DNA of 64,000 nt, from assembly GCF_029767005.1 (NCBI RefSeq), contig NZ_JARUQR010000001.1, forward strand, positions 677,028 to 741,027, in the 5' to 3' direction. The DNA comes from Thiomicrorhabdus sp. ZW0627. Lineage in GTDB: Bacteria; Pseudomonadota; Gammaproteobacteria; Thiomicrospirales; Thiomicrospiraceae. The position numbers and the translations under genes are program-made. Positions 28,050-37,362 of the stretch are shown one piece after another; the first letter of the stretch is position 1; the number at the start of each line of letters is the position of its first letter. The notes beneath the pieces were generated by a model, which did no database searches, was not told where the DNA came from, and was given only the letters and a program-made list of their open reading frames with translations.

Positions 28050-29043
28050 CAATGCCTTCTCCCGGTTCATAATCTTTTCGTGCCGGTTGTCCAATCAAAT
28101 CGTCCCACTGCTGAGCGAAACAGCCCTGATCACTGCGCTTCAACGTCAAATTCGATTCGCTAAAGATTTCACCCTCTGCAATCCGGCAGCTCGCAACAAT
28201 ACGTTTGCGCGCAACGGACTTGTTCGCTTGCTCCGATGAAGAGGCGATTTTTTCTCCCGTTCCCAATGCCACTTCAATGTGCCGAATGCCCTGTACCATC
28301 GCCTTGAGTTCCTGCGGCTCCAAACTCGCCTTATGATCCGGCCCGGGTAAGCTTTTATCCAAAGTGAAATGCTTTTCGATTACATTTGCGCCAAGTGCCA
28401 CGGCTGCAATCGGTACTTCGATGCCTAAAGAGTGATCGGACAGGCCTGCTGAAACCTCGAAACGTTCAGCCAGCGTCTGCATCGCTCGCAGGTTTACATC
28501 TTCATAAGGTGTCGGATAAGCCGTATTGGCATGCAAAACCGTCAGATTGGATTTGGACAGGCCTGCTTGAATCAGAGTTTTAATCGCCAAACCAACTTCA
28601 TCCAGATTACCCATGCCGGTCGAGAGAATTGTCGTCTGGTCGAATGCGGCGATTTTTCTAAGGTAAGGAATGGACAGCAGTTCACCGGACGGAATTTTCC
28701 AACGCTTCATCCCCAATTCATGCAGAAAATCAATGCTATCGTCGTCAAACGCAGTCGACATGAATTCGATGCCTTTTTCCCGACAGTAATCAAACAGTTC
28801 CAAGTGTGCCTGCTCACTTAATTCCAAACGTTTGAGCATGGCGAACTGGCTCTCTTTAACGCCGGTGTTTTCCGTCTGGTAATCCGCCTGTTCGGCGGTT
28901 TCGGTCACCAGGTTTTCGGTTTTGAAAGTTTGAAACTTGACAGCGTCGGCGCCTGCGTCCACCGCCGCATCCACCAACTGTTTGGCCATTTCGAATGAAC
29001 CGTTATGATTGACGCCCGCTTCTGCAATGATAAAGACACTCAT
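28042..29043 (-). CDS. legI: N,N'-diacetyllegionaminate synthase (NeuB family)
   Basis: This 333-residue enzyme has the NeuB TIM-barrel signature near the N-terminus (FIIAEAGVNHNGSFEMAKQL, ADAVKFQTF). GLSDHSLGIEVPIAAVALGA and EKHFTLDKSLPGPDHKASL provide metal- and phosphoenolpyruvate-binding residues. A C-terminal SAF (antifreeze-like) domain occupies about 275-333. It condenses the mannose derivative with phosphoenolpyruvate to legionaminic acid. Overlaps on both sides (legG, and four bases with the hydrolase gene) show a tight operon. Confidence 0.92.
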   Translation of the reverse strand: MSVFIIAEAGVNHNGSFEMAKQLVDAAVDAGADAVKFQTFKTENLVTETAEQADYQTENTGVKESQFAMLKRLELSEQAHLELFDYCREKGIEFMSTAFDDDSIDFLHELGMKRWKIPSGELLSIPYLRKIAAFDQTTILSTGMGNLDEVGLAIKTLIQAGLSKSNLTVLHANTAYPTPYEDVNLRAMQTLAERFEVSAGLSDHSLGIEVPIAAVALGANVIEKHFTLDKSLPGPDHKASLEPQELKAMVQGIRHIEVALGTGEKIASSSEQANKSVARKRIVASCRIAEGEIFSESNLTLKRSDQGCFAQQWDDLIGQPARKDYEPGEGIDG

Positions 29044-30215
29044 CTCATAACCTCAATCACCTTTGCGGTAACAGGCAGGTTCGAAAAATCGAATTCATAG
29101 CGGCATTCGGAAGAGTCATAAGACACTTTAGACTGTTCCATGAAATCGTTTTCGGAAGAAACCTGATGGGCCTGAATATGCTCATAGGCTTTTGCAAAGA
29201 AAGTCAGCATTGACAGCCCCATACCGTGCGCGATCGTTTTGACGTATTGCCCATCGACATCGTCAGGTTCGATCACTTCCATCTGTACGCCTATTCCATT
29301 GCCAATCATCTGAGTGGCCATCTGAATTTTATCGTCCGTAGAAGCGACCTTATCGTCGACAGCGTGAATGAAATAAAAATAGGTTTCCGGACGATAGGCC
29401 GCATACTGCTCTATCTGTGCTTCCGTGAATGAACGGATATGGAAACGCTTGCCGTCAAAGGTGTAAGGCAAATCTTTCTTCAAGGTCCAAGCACTGCGTA
29501 TAAACAGGTTTAACGTAACATTGCTGTGCAATTTTTCCTTAAATTCCGGCACGCCGTACTCTCGGCCGACTATGTAACCGAAATGCGGTATTGCCCAGGA
29601 AGAATTATCAAACACAGCCCGGAATGTCTTAGGCGCGAATTTAGCAGCCAGATTAGCGATATAGCCACCATAGGATGAACCGACCAGAATTATGTTATCC
29701 GATGGAATATCCTGATTCTGCAACACATGCCCTACGGCATTGATGATATCCAATGCCTGCATGACCCCACCGTTCTGATATTCGTTCTTCCCCGGTTTCA
29801 TGGTTCCGGTAATGTTCACTTGCAAATTGTTTTTAGCCAGATGATCGTTCAGGATCTTAATGCCTTCTTCAACGGAATCCCCGGAAAAAGGGAGCTGGCA
29901 TTGCAAAAATAACTTCTCGATCAAAGCGACGTCTTCCGCTTCGTAAATGACAGAACCCTCCATTTCCGGGCGGCTGTAAAAGCAGTGATAATCGACCGTC
30001 ATCGCCGCCAAACCATACTGTTCGACAACTTTCCTGCAAAAAACATGACGGTAATCTCCAGCGTCCCCACCAAAACCGGGAATGTACACAACCAATCCTT
30101 TCGGAGCCTCTACGGGTTTGGCCAGATAATAGTCTGTCTGGCGAGAACAATGTTCAAGACCAAGCTCAAAGTCGGGCGTGGTGGAGAACTGAACGTTTTC
30201 TTCGATTACCGGCAT
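29040..30215 (-). CDS. Putative alpha/beta-hydrolase, DUF2920-like, in the legionaminate operon
   Basis: This 391-residue protein has an alpha/beta-hydrolase core. KGLVVYIPGFGGDAGDYRH (about 39-57) resembles an oxyanion-hole loop. The nucleophile elbow GSSYGG has Ser181, the acid loop is HAVDDKV, and a late histidine sits in KTIAHGMGLS. No signal peptide is visible, so it is likely cytoplasmic. It looks like the DUF2920 family known from Campylobacter surface-sugar loci, though I cannot confirm this by search. It overlaps legI by four bases and so belongs to the pathway operon. An acyl- or acetyl-ester hydrolase or transferase acting on the nonulosonic acid is plausible but unproven. Confidence 0.65.
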   Translation of the reverse strand: MPVIEENVQFSTTPDFELGLEHCSRQTDYYLAKPVEAPKGLVVYIPGFGGDAGDYRHVFCRKVVEQYGLAAMTVDYHCFYSRPEMEGSVIYEAEDVALIEKLFLQCQLPFSGDSVEEGIKILNDHLAKNNLQVNITGTMKPGKNEYQNGGVMQALDIINAVGHVLQNQDIPSDNIILVGSSYGGYIANLAAKFAPKTFRAVFDNSSWAIPHFGYIVGREYGVPEFKEKLHSNVTLNLFIRSAWTLKKDLPYTFDGKRFHIRSFTEAQIEQYAAYRPETYFYFIHAVDDKVASTDDKIQMATQMIGNGIGVQMEVIEPDDVDGQYVKTIAHGMGLSMLTFFAKAYEHIQAHQVSSENDFMEQSKVSYDSSECRYEFDFSNLPVTAKVIEVMR

Positions 30216-30223
30216 CTGTTTTC

Positions 30224-30874
30224 CTATTCCTTAGTTTTTGAAACTTTTCGAGCAGGAATACCCAAATAAGTCCCTTTTTGCGTAACATCCTTATTCACCA
30301 ATGCACTGGCTCCGATTACCGATTCCGATGCGACTGACACGCCCTGCAACAAGGTCGCGCAGGAACCGATCAGACAACGTTCGCCGACGCGGCAGTCTCC
30401 ATTTACGGTTGCTCGGGTAGAGATGTGGCTATGCGCCCCGATTTTCGAGCCGTGCTCAATCGAAGCGTAACTGTTCACAATACAATTCTCGGCGACTTCC
30501 GCCAGATTGTTGACCAGAGCATAATGCATGACAACCGTTCCGAAACCGATTTGAGCCTGACGAGCCACTCTCGCCAACGGCGAAACAATTACCGGTAACC
30601 GTCCACCGAAACCGAGCACTTTTTCATAAAGCTTCACCCTGAGTTCCGCTCGCTGCAATTGGCCTACGGTAATCACACAATCCGGAGTTTGCTTAATCAG
30701 CGCGTCCAAATCGTCATCCGTACCGACAATCGGATAACCCAGAAAATCCGATTTCTCGACACCCGGCGCTTCTACAATTCCCATAATCTCATACTGTTGC
30801 GTGCTTTCAATCACGTCAATGACAGAAGCACAGTGGCCGCCGCCGCCAATCAACAGCAAGGGCGTTTTAGCCAT
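30224..30874 (-). CDS. legH: Sugar N-acetyltransferase, PglD/NeuD type
   Basis: This 216-residue protein has an N-terminal Rossmann-like sugar-nucleotide part (LLLIGGGGHCASVIDVI). A left-handed beta-helix of hexapeptide repeats follows (about 95-205; the His in NSYASIEHGSKIGAHSHIS matches the PglD catalytic position). PglD acetylates the C4 amino sugar made by the aminotransferase; LegH does the same in legionaminate synthesis. It overlaps the legC gene by eight bases, which matches the reaction order. NeuD-type sialic acid O-acetyltransferases are a less likely alternative. Confidence 0.85.
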   Translation of the reverse strand: MAKTPLLLIGGGGHCASVIDVIESTQQYEIMGIVEAPGVEKSDFLGYPIVGTDDDLDALIKQTPDCVITVGQLQRAELRVKLYEKVLGFGGRLPVIVSPLARVARQAQIGFGTVVMHYALVNNLAEVAENCIVNSYASIEHGSKIGAHSHISTRATVNGDCRVGERCLIGSCATLLQGVSVASESVIGASALVNKDVTQKGTYLGIPARKVSKTKE

Positions 30875-32045
30875 TACATTTCACCCCGCTGGGCAAATTC
30901 ACGACACGTTCGGCCAACCATTCGGTTTGATCCAAATCACCACGCAGACAATCCTGATAAATCTCTAGTTTATGCATTGGAGTCCATAAAGGTCGTGTCT
31001 GAATTCCCTCTTCATTACTTTCAGCCAAGAAGCGATCACGCTGCGCCGGGTCATGAAACACAATTCCGTTCAACCAGTAATTCGGCAGGCCTGCTTCCAA
31101 CCCATCCATAACCGACAGGCCTGTTAGCTTCTCTCCTAAAGATCGATACATTTCCGCCAAAGCCCGTTTCTCTTCCAGAAAGTCCTGTAATCGGCTGAAT
31201 TGAGCCACACCCAAAGCCGCATTCAAATTCGGCATTCTCAGGTTATAGGCGATTTCATCATGCTCGAACAACCAGGCATGCGGAATTTTAGCGGTGGTGC
31301 TCAAATGCTTGGCATGCTTGGCCAATGCCTCGTTATTGGTCACCAACATCCCGCCCCCGCCGGTTGTCAGAATTTTGTTGCCGTTGAAACTGAATACACC
31401 CACGTCACCAAAGATCCCAGTGTGTTGGCCCTGATAATAGGAGCCCAAACTCTCGGCGGCGTCTTCCACTACTTTAATATTGTGTTTATGGCATATTTCA
31501 ACGATACGATCGATCTCGCAAGCAAACCCCAAGGTATGCATCGGCACGCAAGCTCGGATTACACGTCCTGTGCGAGAATGCACACACTGGCCGTCGATTA
31601 GGCAAGTCTGTTCACCGAGAAACTCTTGCAAGGAATCCGCGGATAGACCATAAGAGTTGGCATCCACATCCAGAAACACCGGATCGGCCTGTAGCATTTT
31701 GATGGCATTGGCGGTGGCGACAAACGTCAGCGACTGGGTCAAAATCAAGTCACCCGGCTGAACACCGACCACTTTCAATCCAAGAAACAACCCCATCGTG
31801 CCGTTGACCACCGCCACCGCATGATTGGCATCGGTAAAATCAGCCATAATTTGTTCGAACTCATCCACATAACGCCCTACCGATGAAACGAAGGTAGAGT
31901 CGATGCAATCGTTCAGGGTTTGTTTCTCAGGTTCGCCCAGACAAGGGGCGTGCAACGGAATAAAATCGTCCGTGTGATAGTGCGTTCGAATCGCCTGGAT
32001 AATCTTCTGGGTTTCAGGATAGGTGGCCGAAAAAGCTTCAGACAT
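30867..32045 (-). CDS. legC: PLP-dependent sugar 4-aminotransferase
   Basis: This 392-residue DegT/DnrJ/EryC1-family enzyme has the PLP-binding features ANAIKMLQADPVFLDVDANS, VVEDAAESLGSYYQ and the catalytic lysine in FSFNGNKILTTGGGGML. It transfers an amino group to the 4-keto sugar made by LegB. Overlaps with legB (eight bases) and legH show coupled expression. The N-terminal extension (about 30 residues) before the core is usual for LegC. Its substrate could be a UDP- or GDP-sugar; the nearby PtmE suggests GDP. Confidence 0.88.
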   Translation of the reverse strand: MSEAFSATYPETQKIIQAIRTHYHTDDFIPLHAPCLGEPEKQTLNDCIDSTFVSSVGRYVDEFEQIMADFTDANHAVAVVNGTMGLFLGLKVVGVQPGDLILTQSLTFVATANAIKMLQADPVFLDVDANSYGLSADSLQEFLGEQTCLIDGQCVHSRTGRVIRACVPMHTLGFACEIDRIVEICHKHNIKVVEDAAESLGSYYQGQHTGIFGDVGVFSFNGNKILTTGGGGMLVTNNEALAKHAKHLSTTAKIPHAWLFEHDEIAYNLRMPNLNAALGVAQFSRLQDFLEEKRALAEMYRSLGEKLTGLSVMDGLEAGLPNYWLNGIVFHDPAQRDRFLAESNEEGIQTRPLWTPMHKLEIYQDCLRGDLDQTEWLAERVVNLPSGVKCNG

Positions 32046-33033
32046 TATAGATATCCGCTTTATAACGTTTCAGGTTTTCAGGCTGTGTGAACCAGTCGAT
32101 GGTTTTCGACAGGCCTGTCCGAATGTCATTTTCCGGTTCAAAACCGGTCAATTCACGAATCATACTGTTGTCACACCATAGGCGAAACACTTCGGAATCT
32201 TTCGGGCGCAAACGCTGTTCGTCCTGGACGAACACCACATCGCTTCCCATCAGTTCTTTAATCAGCTCCAAGGTATCCTGAACCGAAATCTCGAAATTGG
32301 AGCCGATATTGACGGTCTGACCGATCGTCTTGTCGGACTGCGCGATCGCCATCATTCCTCGGCAGGTATCCGTAACGTAGTTAAAATCACGCGTCGGTGA
32401 AGTATCGCCAAGCTTGATCTCTTTCATGCCGTTGGCGATCTGAGAAATAATGGTCGGAATCACCGCTCGGGCGGATTGTCTCGGACCATAAGTATTGAAT
32501 GGTCGGGCGATACAGACCGGCATTTCAAACGCGTTGTAATAAGACATCGCCATCGCATCCGCGCCGATCTTGCTCGCACTGTACGGCGATTGCGGCTGTA
32601 CCGGATGTTTCTCGTCAATCGGCACGTACTGGGCGGTACCGTACACTTCCGAAGTCGACGTATGCATGAAACGCTGTACACCATTTTCCAAACAGGCCTG
32701 TGCCATGTTCAAGGTACCGTTGACGTTGGTTTCGACGTAGGAATTCGGTGCGATATAAGAGTACGGAATGGCAATCAATGCGGCCAAGTGAAAGACTGTA
32801 TGGCAATCCTGAGTGATTTTTTTGCACAGGAACGGGTCACGGACATCACCGCTAACCACTTCGATTTCATTGATAACCGGGCTTTGATCCAACCAACCCC
32901 AGTCGTTGAAGGAGTTATAGAGCGCTAAAGCACGTACCTTAGCTCCGGCTGCCACCAGACTTTCCACCAGATGAGAACCGATAAACCCGTCCGCACCGGT
33001 GACCAAAACTTGTTTCCCTTGCCAATAATTCAT
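32038..33033 (-). CDS. legB: NAD-dependent sugar-nucleotide 4,6-dehydratase
   Basis: This 331-residue SDR-family enzyme has the NAD-binding motif GADGFIGSHLVESL, the catalytic YSASK motif (SPYSASKIGADAMAMSYY) and RPFNTYGPRQSARAVIPT. It makes the 4-keto-6-deoxy intermediate, the first committed step of legionaminate synthesis. It is the first gene of the sugar operon. Upstream lie 96 bases containing the palindrome ACCAGGCCTGGT but no clear -10/-35 pair, so the promoter is not identified. Confidence 0.88.
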   Translation of the reverse strand: MNYWQGKQVLVTGADGFIGSHLVESLVAAGAKVRALALYNSFNDWGWLDQSPVINEIEVVSGDVRDPFLCKKITQDCHTVFHLAALIAIPYSYIAPNSYVETNVNGTLNMAQACLENGVQRFMHTSTSEVYGTAQYVPIDEKHPVQPQSPYSASKIGADAMAMSYYNAFEMPVCIARPFNTYGPRQSARAVIPTIISQIANGMKEIKLGDTSPTRDFNYVTDTCRGMMAIAQSDKTIGQTVNIGSNFEISVQDTLELIKELMGSDVVFVQDEQRLRPKDSEVFRLWCDNSMIRELTGFEPENDIRTGLSKTIDWFTQPENLKRYKADIYNV

Positions 33034-33129
33034 TTACGCCAACTTCCGTTGTTAATTTTTATATTCAATATTGGCCTTAATGAGAAGCGATCGGACTCAC
33101 CAGGCCTGGTTATTTGTCATTTCTAAGGC

Positions 33130-34371
33130 TTAGACTTCGAAAATCGCTCGATATTTATTTTTCGCTTTCATCACCTTATCCAGATAACGCCGTGTCTCGT
33201 CAGACTGATGTTCAAAACGTAACTTACGATAAACCTGACGAGGGTGCAAGCGATTAATGTGCTCAACCGCCTGCTCCTCGGTGTCTCCGAAAAGTTTAAG
33301 TACAGTCGACAAACCACCGTTGTAGGATGCGATCACCAACAACTCTTTATTGTCCTTGTCCTTTACCTGATCCAGATAATCATGCGCCAGCAGCCCCAGA
33401 TAAGCGGTTCCCATGCGGATGTTGTTCTTGGCATCGAACAGGTCTTTTCGGCTTGGCTGGCCTTTCCTCATGTCAACATACTGATAGACATCTTTACCTG
33501 CCGCCTGTGGCTTGAGTTGCATCAGCCCCAAAGCGTTGGAACGACTGACCGCTTTCGGTTGAAAATCACTCTCGGTCTCCATGATGGCAAATACCAGAGC
33601 AGGCGAGACATCGAACTGTTTGGCATAATCCGTCACCCAGTCACGATACTGAAAAAACTGATCTGGATAATTAGGATCCACCAACGGAATACTGACTACG
33701 ACGAAAGGCCCCTCTTCATCCTCTATCTTCCCTACACGCTCTGAATCCAATAGATAGTCAGCATATTCAAATGCATCGGCTGGATAACGTATTGCCCGAT
33801 GATTCTGATCCAAAACCTTCTTATAAAAATACGGTATTTCTTTGAATGATAAGGCCTTGTTACTCAGCAAATCTTCAGCAAAAGGTCGATCACTGAGTAA
33901 AAGGCGCGAAATCGCCCGTTTGATATCGCGTTTATTTGAAACCGAATGTGGAAACTCGACCAACAGCTCGTCATCATAAACAACCACCGTCGGTTCCTCC
34001 ATTGACGATGCCACGACCTGCTTCTGACTTTCAACAGTCCTCTTTGCATCCATGGGAGTTTGTTTTGATTCGCTTATCATATCTTGAGGCAATCTGGATG
34101 GCATCGTTGCGACCGGAATTACGACAGCGGAAATATCGGATGACGGCTTTTTGACAGAGGGATCGACAACCTCACGGTGAGGTTTTACCACAACCGCATT
34201 GGTACTAACCATTCGCATCCCGGAAGACACAAGCGGTTGATTTACCTGAGAATTCACAACCGCCCTATGTTGTCTCATCCAGTCTGCAAAGCCAGAGAAT
34301 GCATTGCCTGCAACGACCAAGAGTACAAAAGACGCCACCAAAGCCGCATAGATTGACGTAGTTATTTTCAC
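33130..34371 (-). CDS. Membrane-anchored lytic transglycosylase (SLT family, MltC-like)
   Basis: This 413-residue protein has an N-terminal signal anchor (about 8-27) and a Ser/Thr/Val-rich linker. A C-terminal SLT domain follows (about 240-400): catalytic glutamate in FAIMETESDF, then ALGLMQLKP and the late ASYNGGL motif. It cuts peptidoglycan glycan strands to 1,6-anhydro ends. The start is GTG, with GGAGG seven bases upstream that is part of the flgL terminator hairpin. FlgJ in this locus lacks its own muramidase domain, so this enzyme may open the wall for the rod. It could also be a general MltC. Confidence 0.82.
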   Translation of the reverse strand: MKITTSIYAALVASFVLLVVAGNAFSGFADWMRQHRAVVNSQVNQPLVSSGMRMVSTNAVVVKPHREVVDPSVKKPSSDISAVVIPVATMPSRLPQDMISESKQTPMDAKRTVESQKQVVASSMEEPTVVVYDDELLVEFPHSVSNKRDIKRAISRLLLSDRPFAEDLLSNKALSFKEIPYFYKKVLDQNHRAIRYPADAFEYADYLLDSERVGKIEDEEGPFVVVSIPLVDPNYPDQFFQYRDWVTDYAKQFDVSPALVFAIMETESDFQPKAVSRSNALGLMQLKPQAAGKDVYQYVDMRKGQPSRKDLFDAKNNIRMGTAYLGLLAHDYLDQVKDKDNKELLVIASYNGGLSTVLKLFGDTEEQAVEHINRLHPRQVYRKLRFEHQSDETRRYLDKVMKAKNKYRAIFEV

Positions 34372-34397
34372 AAAAAAACCTCCATATAGGAGGTTTT
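34372..34397 (-). terminator. flgL terminator whose 3' arm is the SD of the transglycosylase gene
   Basis: On the minus strand a 9-bp stem AAAACCTCC/GGAGGTTTT with a 5-base loop is followed by TTT and then the GTG start at 34371. It ends the flgK-flgL transcript 32 bases after the flgL stop. The GGAGG in its 3' arm is the only Shine-Dalgarno candidate for the next gene, so the fold would hide that ribosome-binding site. Confidence 0.8.
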
Positions 34398-34428
34398 AGC
34401 AAAACAAAGGCCAACTTAAAAGAACTAA

Positions 34429-35463
34429 TTATCTTAAATAATCGAATAAGGACATGCCCTGTACTTTACTGAAGACCTGTTGAGCAATCTGAAGTGCATT
34501 CTGATTCTTGGTCAATTCACTAATTCCTTTAACCACATCCATATCCTCTAAGCCGGAACGACGCTCTTCCAAAGCAATCTTGAAGGATTCACCCGTATCG
34601 TACTGAGTCTGGATTCGGTTTTGACGACCGCCAATCTCCGCTCTCACCTGAGACAACTGAGTAATAGAAGAGTCGATGTCAGTAATGGCCGTTTCAGGTG
34701 GTGGCAGACCGGCATCCAAGGCTGCCTTGAATTCCACCAGCACATTCAGAATATTGGCATCCTGAGTACCGGTTCCGGAAAATGTGGTTTGAATATTCTG
34801 AACTTGAAACACCTTGTCGCCGTTATCGGAAACGCGAACCCGGCTAGGATCACCCAGGTCGTCTGGATTCACCTTGTTATCGGCATCGAAGCCGATTTGA
34901 ACGAAACGAGAACCGTAATTAGATAAGGGATCGTATACAGCCGAACCGTCCGAAGCGACCTGACCAACCGCATTGGTACTTCCGATATAGGCGAAGTATC
35001 CTGGATTATTCGGATCTTCAACAAACGCCAATTCCGCATTGACACTGTTACCGGCGAACAACTTCTCACCTTCGGAGTTGGTATAGTTCATCATATTACT
35101 GACCTGATCGATAATCTGACCAAGTTCTTCCGCAGTCGCCTTGCGGTTATCTGCATTATAGGTGTCGTTGAGCATTTGAATCCCCAACTCACGCGCACGC
35201 TGTAGCGAACTGATCGTATCAGTGATGGCCGTCTCTTCCTGTACCAGCTGAGATTTAGCGTATTGTCCGTTTTTGGCATACTGTTCGATGGTACTCATCA
35301 TCGCCTTCAAACCTTGAATCTGGCTATTAGCGACAGGATCATCGCTCGGATTGTTTACACGCTTCCCGGAACTCAACTTTAACTGCGAATCCAACACGTT
35401 TTCCTGATGCGATTGGATTGAACTGAATCCCTGACTGTGAAACATATTCGTTGAAATTCTCAT
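34429..35463 (-). CDS. flgL: FlgL, hook-filament junction protein (HAP3)
   Basis: This 344-residue protein has flagellin-like ends: MRISTNMFHSQGFSSIQSHQ with SGKRVNNPSDDPVA at the N-terminus, and ALQIAQQVFSKVQGMSLFDYL at the C-terminus. FlgL sits between FlgK and the filament. It lies four bases after flgK in a flgI-flgJ-flgK-flgL run. Length is within the family range (300-420). The terminator hairpin directly downstream closes the operon. Confidence 0.94.
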   Translation of the reverse strand: MRISTNMFHSQGFSSIQSHQENVLDSQLKLSSGKRVNNPSDDPVANSQIQGLKAMMSTIEQYAKNGQYAKSQLVQEETAITDTISSLQRARELGIQMLNDTYNADNRKATAEELGQIIDQVSNMMNYTNSEGEKLFAGNSVNAELAFVEDPNNPGYFAYIGSTNAVGQVASDGSAVYDPLSNYGSRFVQIGFDADNKVNPDDLGDPSRVRVSDNGDKVFQVQNIQTTFSGTGTQDANILNVLVEFKAALDAGLPPPETAITDIDSSITQLSQVRAEIGGRQNRIQTQYDTGESFKIALEERRSGLEDMDVVKGISELTKNQNALQIAQQVFSKVQGMSLFDYLR

Positions 35464-35467
35464 GTTT

Positions 35468-37309
35468 TTATCCTCTTACCGCACCCAGTAGGGTCTGAAA
35501 AATACTTTGGGAAGTTGCAATAATCTGCGCGGACGCTTCATAGGCCTGCTGAAATTTCATCAGGTTCGCCGCTTCCTCATCCAAACTTACGCCGGACAAG
35601 GAATCGCGCTGATTAAGCATCTGTGCATGCACATTAGTTTGTGCGTTTAACTGAATTTCCGAACTTCGCACATACATCCCGGCATTACTCGTCATTTTTG
35701 CGAAACCGCCCAACAGACTTTCGGTCGCTGCACCGTTGTTGTCCGACAGTAGAATCTTCTTCGACTGCAGGTTCGCCATATTGGCAATATTGACGTTGTC
35801 CCCGTACGCCGCCGGAGCCGGAACTTCGTCAGTCAACAAACCGTCATTGTTAGAGTCTATCTGACTTTGTCCTCTGGAAGCAATCAAATCCGAATCTGTG
35901 ATCAGAGTATGGAACTGATCCAGGACATCCTGATGCGGTTTGGAAATAAAACGATCGCCGGCGGCATAGGTTCCACCATCTCCTTTAAACTCCAAACCGT
36001 CGATAATGGTCGGATTCAAAGGATCGTTTGCGAATGAACCCAACAATAGACTTTCATTCTGACGATCATAAACATCGAAATTACCGGTCGTGCCATTATA
36101 GATCATCAAGTATTCGCGCGGTTCCATTTCACCGATAGAGGTAAAAGCATTCTGCAAATACTCTTCCTTGTCGCCGTAAGTCGCCGGCTGGGTAGCCGGA
36201 GTATATGGTGGTTCGCCGTTAAAACCGGCTGCTGGCTGAGGCGGGTTGAATGAAATCGAAATACCGGAACCGTCATCGGAAGTGGCATCATTATTTGCAT
36301 TTTTGATGGCCGATGAAGCCAAAGGCTCGAATAGGCTTCCACCGGCATCGCCGTTCAAATCATAACCTTGATAATGCTGCCAGTTCATGGACGCCACAAA
36401 GCCATTCATCGTCAAACCCAGTTCATTCTGCGCGACATCCAGCATATTCGATCTGAAATCCAGAATACCACCAAGCTGTCCACCGGTGATACGGTCACTG
36501 ACTACTCTGTCTTCACCACCGATAGTGGCATAGAGTTCAATGCGATTCTCATCCCCATAAGGACCTAATTTGGCCTGCAATTCGGTGATGGTATTGTCGC
36601 TCAAAAGCGGCAACTGTCCATTTGCGGTGTGGATGTCGATACGGCCGTTTTCTTGAGGGTAAGTCTTGATTCCAATGTAACCGCTCAACTCCAGGATTGC
36701 TTGATCTCGTTGATCCAACAAATCATTCGGCGGCTGGCTTCCTGAAGCCAATCCTCTTTCGACCTGGTCGTTCACCGATTGAATGGTTTTCAGGCGGTCG
36801 TTGATTTCGTCGGACAGGCTTTTAATCTGGCTGTTCACCTGTTGCTGAGTGTCGGTGAAGACCGTTGAAAGGTTATTCAAATGACTTTCGATATTACCGG
36901 CTTCGTTCAAAACCATCTGCCGGCTGGTGCTGGAAGTCGGGTTATCCGCCGCTTCCTGAAGACTGTCAAAGAAACTCTGAATAAATACCTGAACGCCGTC
37001 TTCGGTACCCGAGACAATACCTTCTACCTGCTTTGAAAGCTGTAACTGCTGGTCATATCGCTGAACGGAGGCGTTACTGCTGTTCAACTGCATCTGGATA
37101 TAGTCGGCCTGAATACGCATGACCGTGTCCACATATGAACCGGATCCACTGAATTTAACGCTTGATAGCCCAGGCGCGCTACTCATGATTTCCGCTCTTT
37201 GACGGCTGTACCCTTCGGTACTCACATTGGCGATGTTATGACTCGTAACGTCCAATGCAGTTTTATATGTATTGGCTGCACTAGAACCAATTGACAGCAT
37301 ATCAGCCAT
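35468..37309 (-). CDS. flgK: FlgK, hook-filament junction protein (HAP1)
   Basis: This 613-residue protein carries the conserved D0 start (MLSIGSSAANTYKTALDVTS, HNIANVSTEGYSRQRAE) and the C-terminal LDEEAANLMKFQQAYEASAQ with SQSIFQTLLGAVRG. The middle (about 330-480) is a longer variable surface domain. FlgK is the first junction protein added to the hook tip. It is placed 53 bases after flgJ and four bases before flgL. The size is usual for marine gammaproteobacteria. Confidence 0.95.
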   Translation of the reverse strand: MADMLSIGSSAANTYKTALDVTSHNIANVSTEGYSRQRAEIMSSAPGLSSVKFSGSGSYVDTVMRIQADYIQMQLNSSNASVQRYDQQLQLSKQVEGIVSGTEDGVQVFIQSFFDSLQEAADNPTSSTSRQMVLNEAGNIESHLNNLSTVFTDTQQQVNSQIKSLSDEINDRLKTIQSVNDQVERGLASGSQPPNDLLDQRDQAILELSGYIGIKTYPQENGRIDIHTANGQLPLLSDNTITELQAKLGPYGDENRIELYATIGGEDRVVSDRITGGQLGGILDFRSNMLDVAQNELGLTMNGFVASMNWQHYQGYDLNGDAGGSLFEPLASSAIKNANNDATSDDGSGISISFNPPQPAAGFNGEPPYTPATQPATYGDKEEYLQNAFTSIGEMEPREYLMIYNGTTGNFDVYDRQNESLLLGSFANDPLNPTIIDGLEFKGDGGTYAAGDRFISKPHQDVLDQFHTLITDSDLIASRGQSQIDSNNDGLLTDEVPAPAAYGDNVNIANMANLQSKKILLSDNNGAATESLLGGFAKMTSNAGMYVRSSEIQLNAQTNVHAQMLNQRDSLSGVSLDEEAANLMKFQQAYEASAQIIATSQSIFQTLLGAVRG

Positions 37310-37362
37310 ATCAAATTCCTTATCTGGTCAATCTTCAAACACTTTGGAACAATTCAGTGCTT

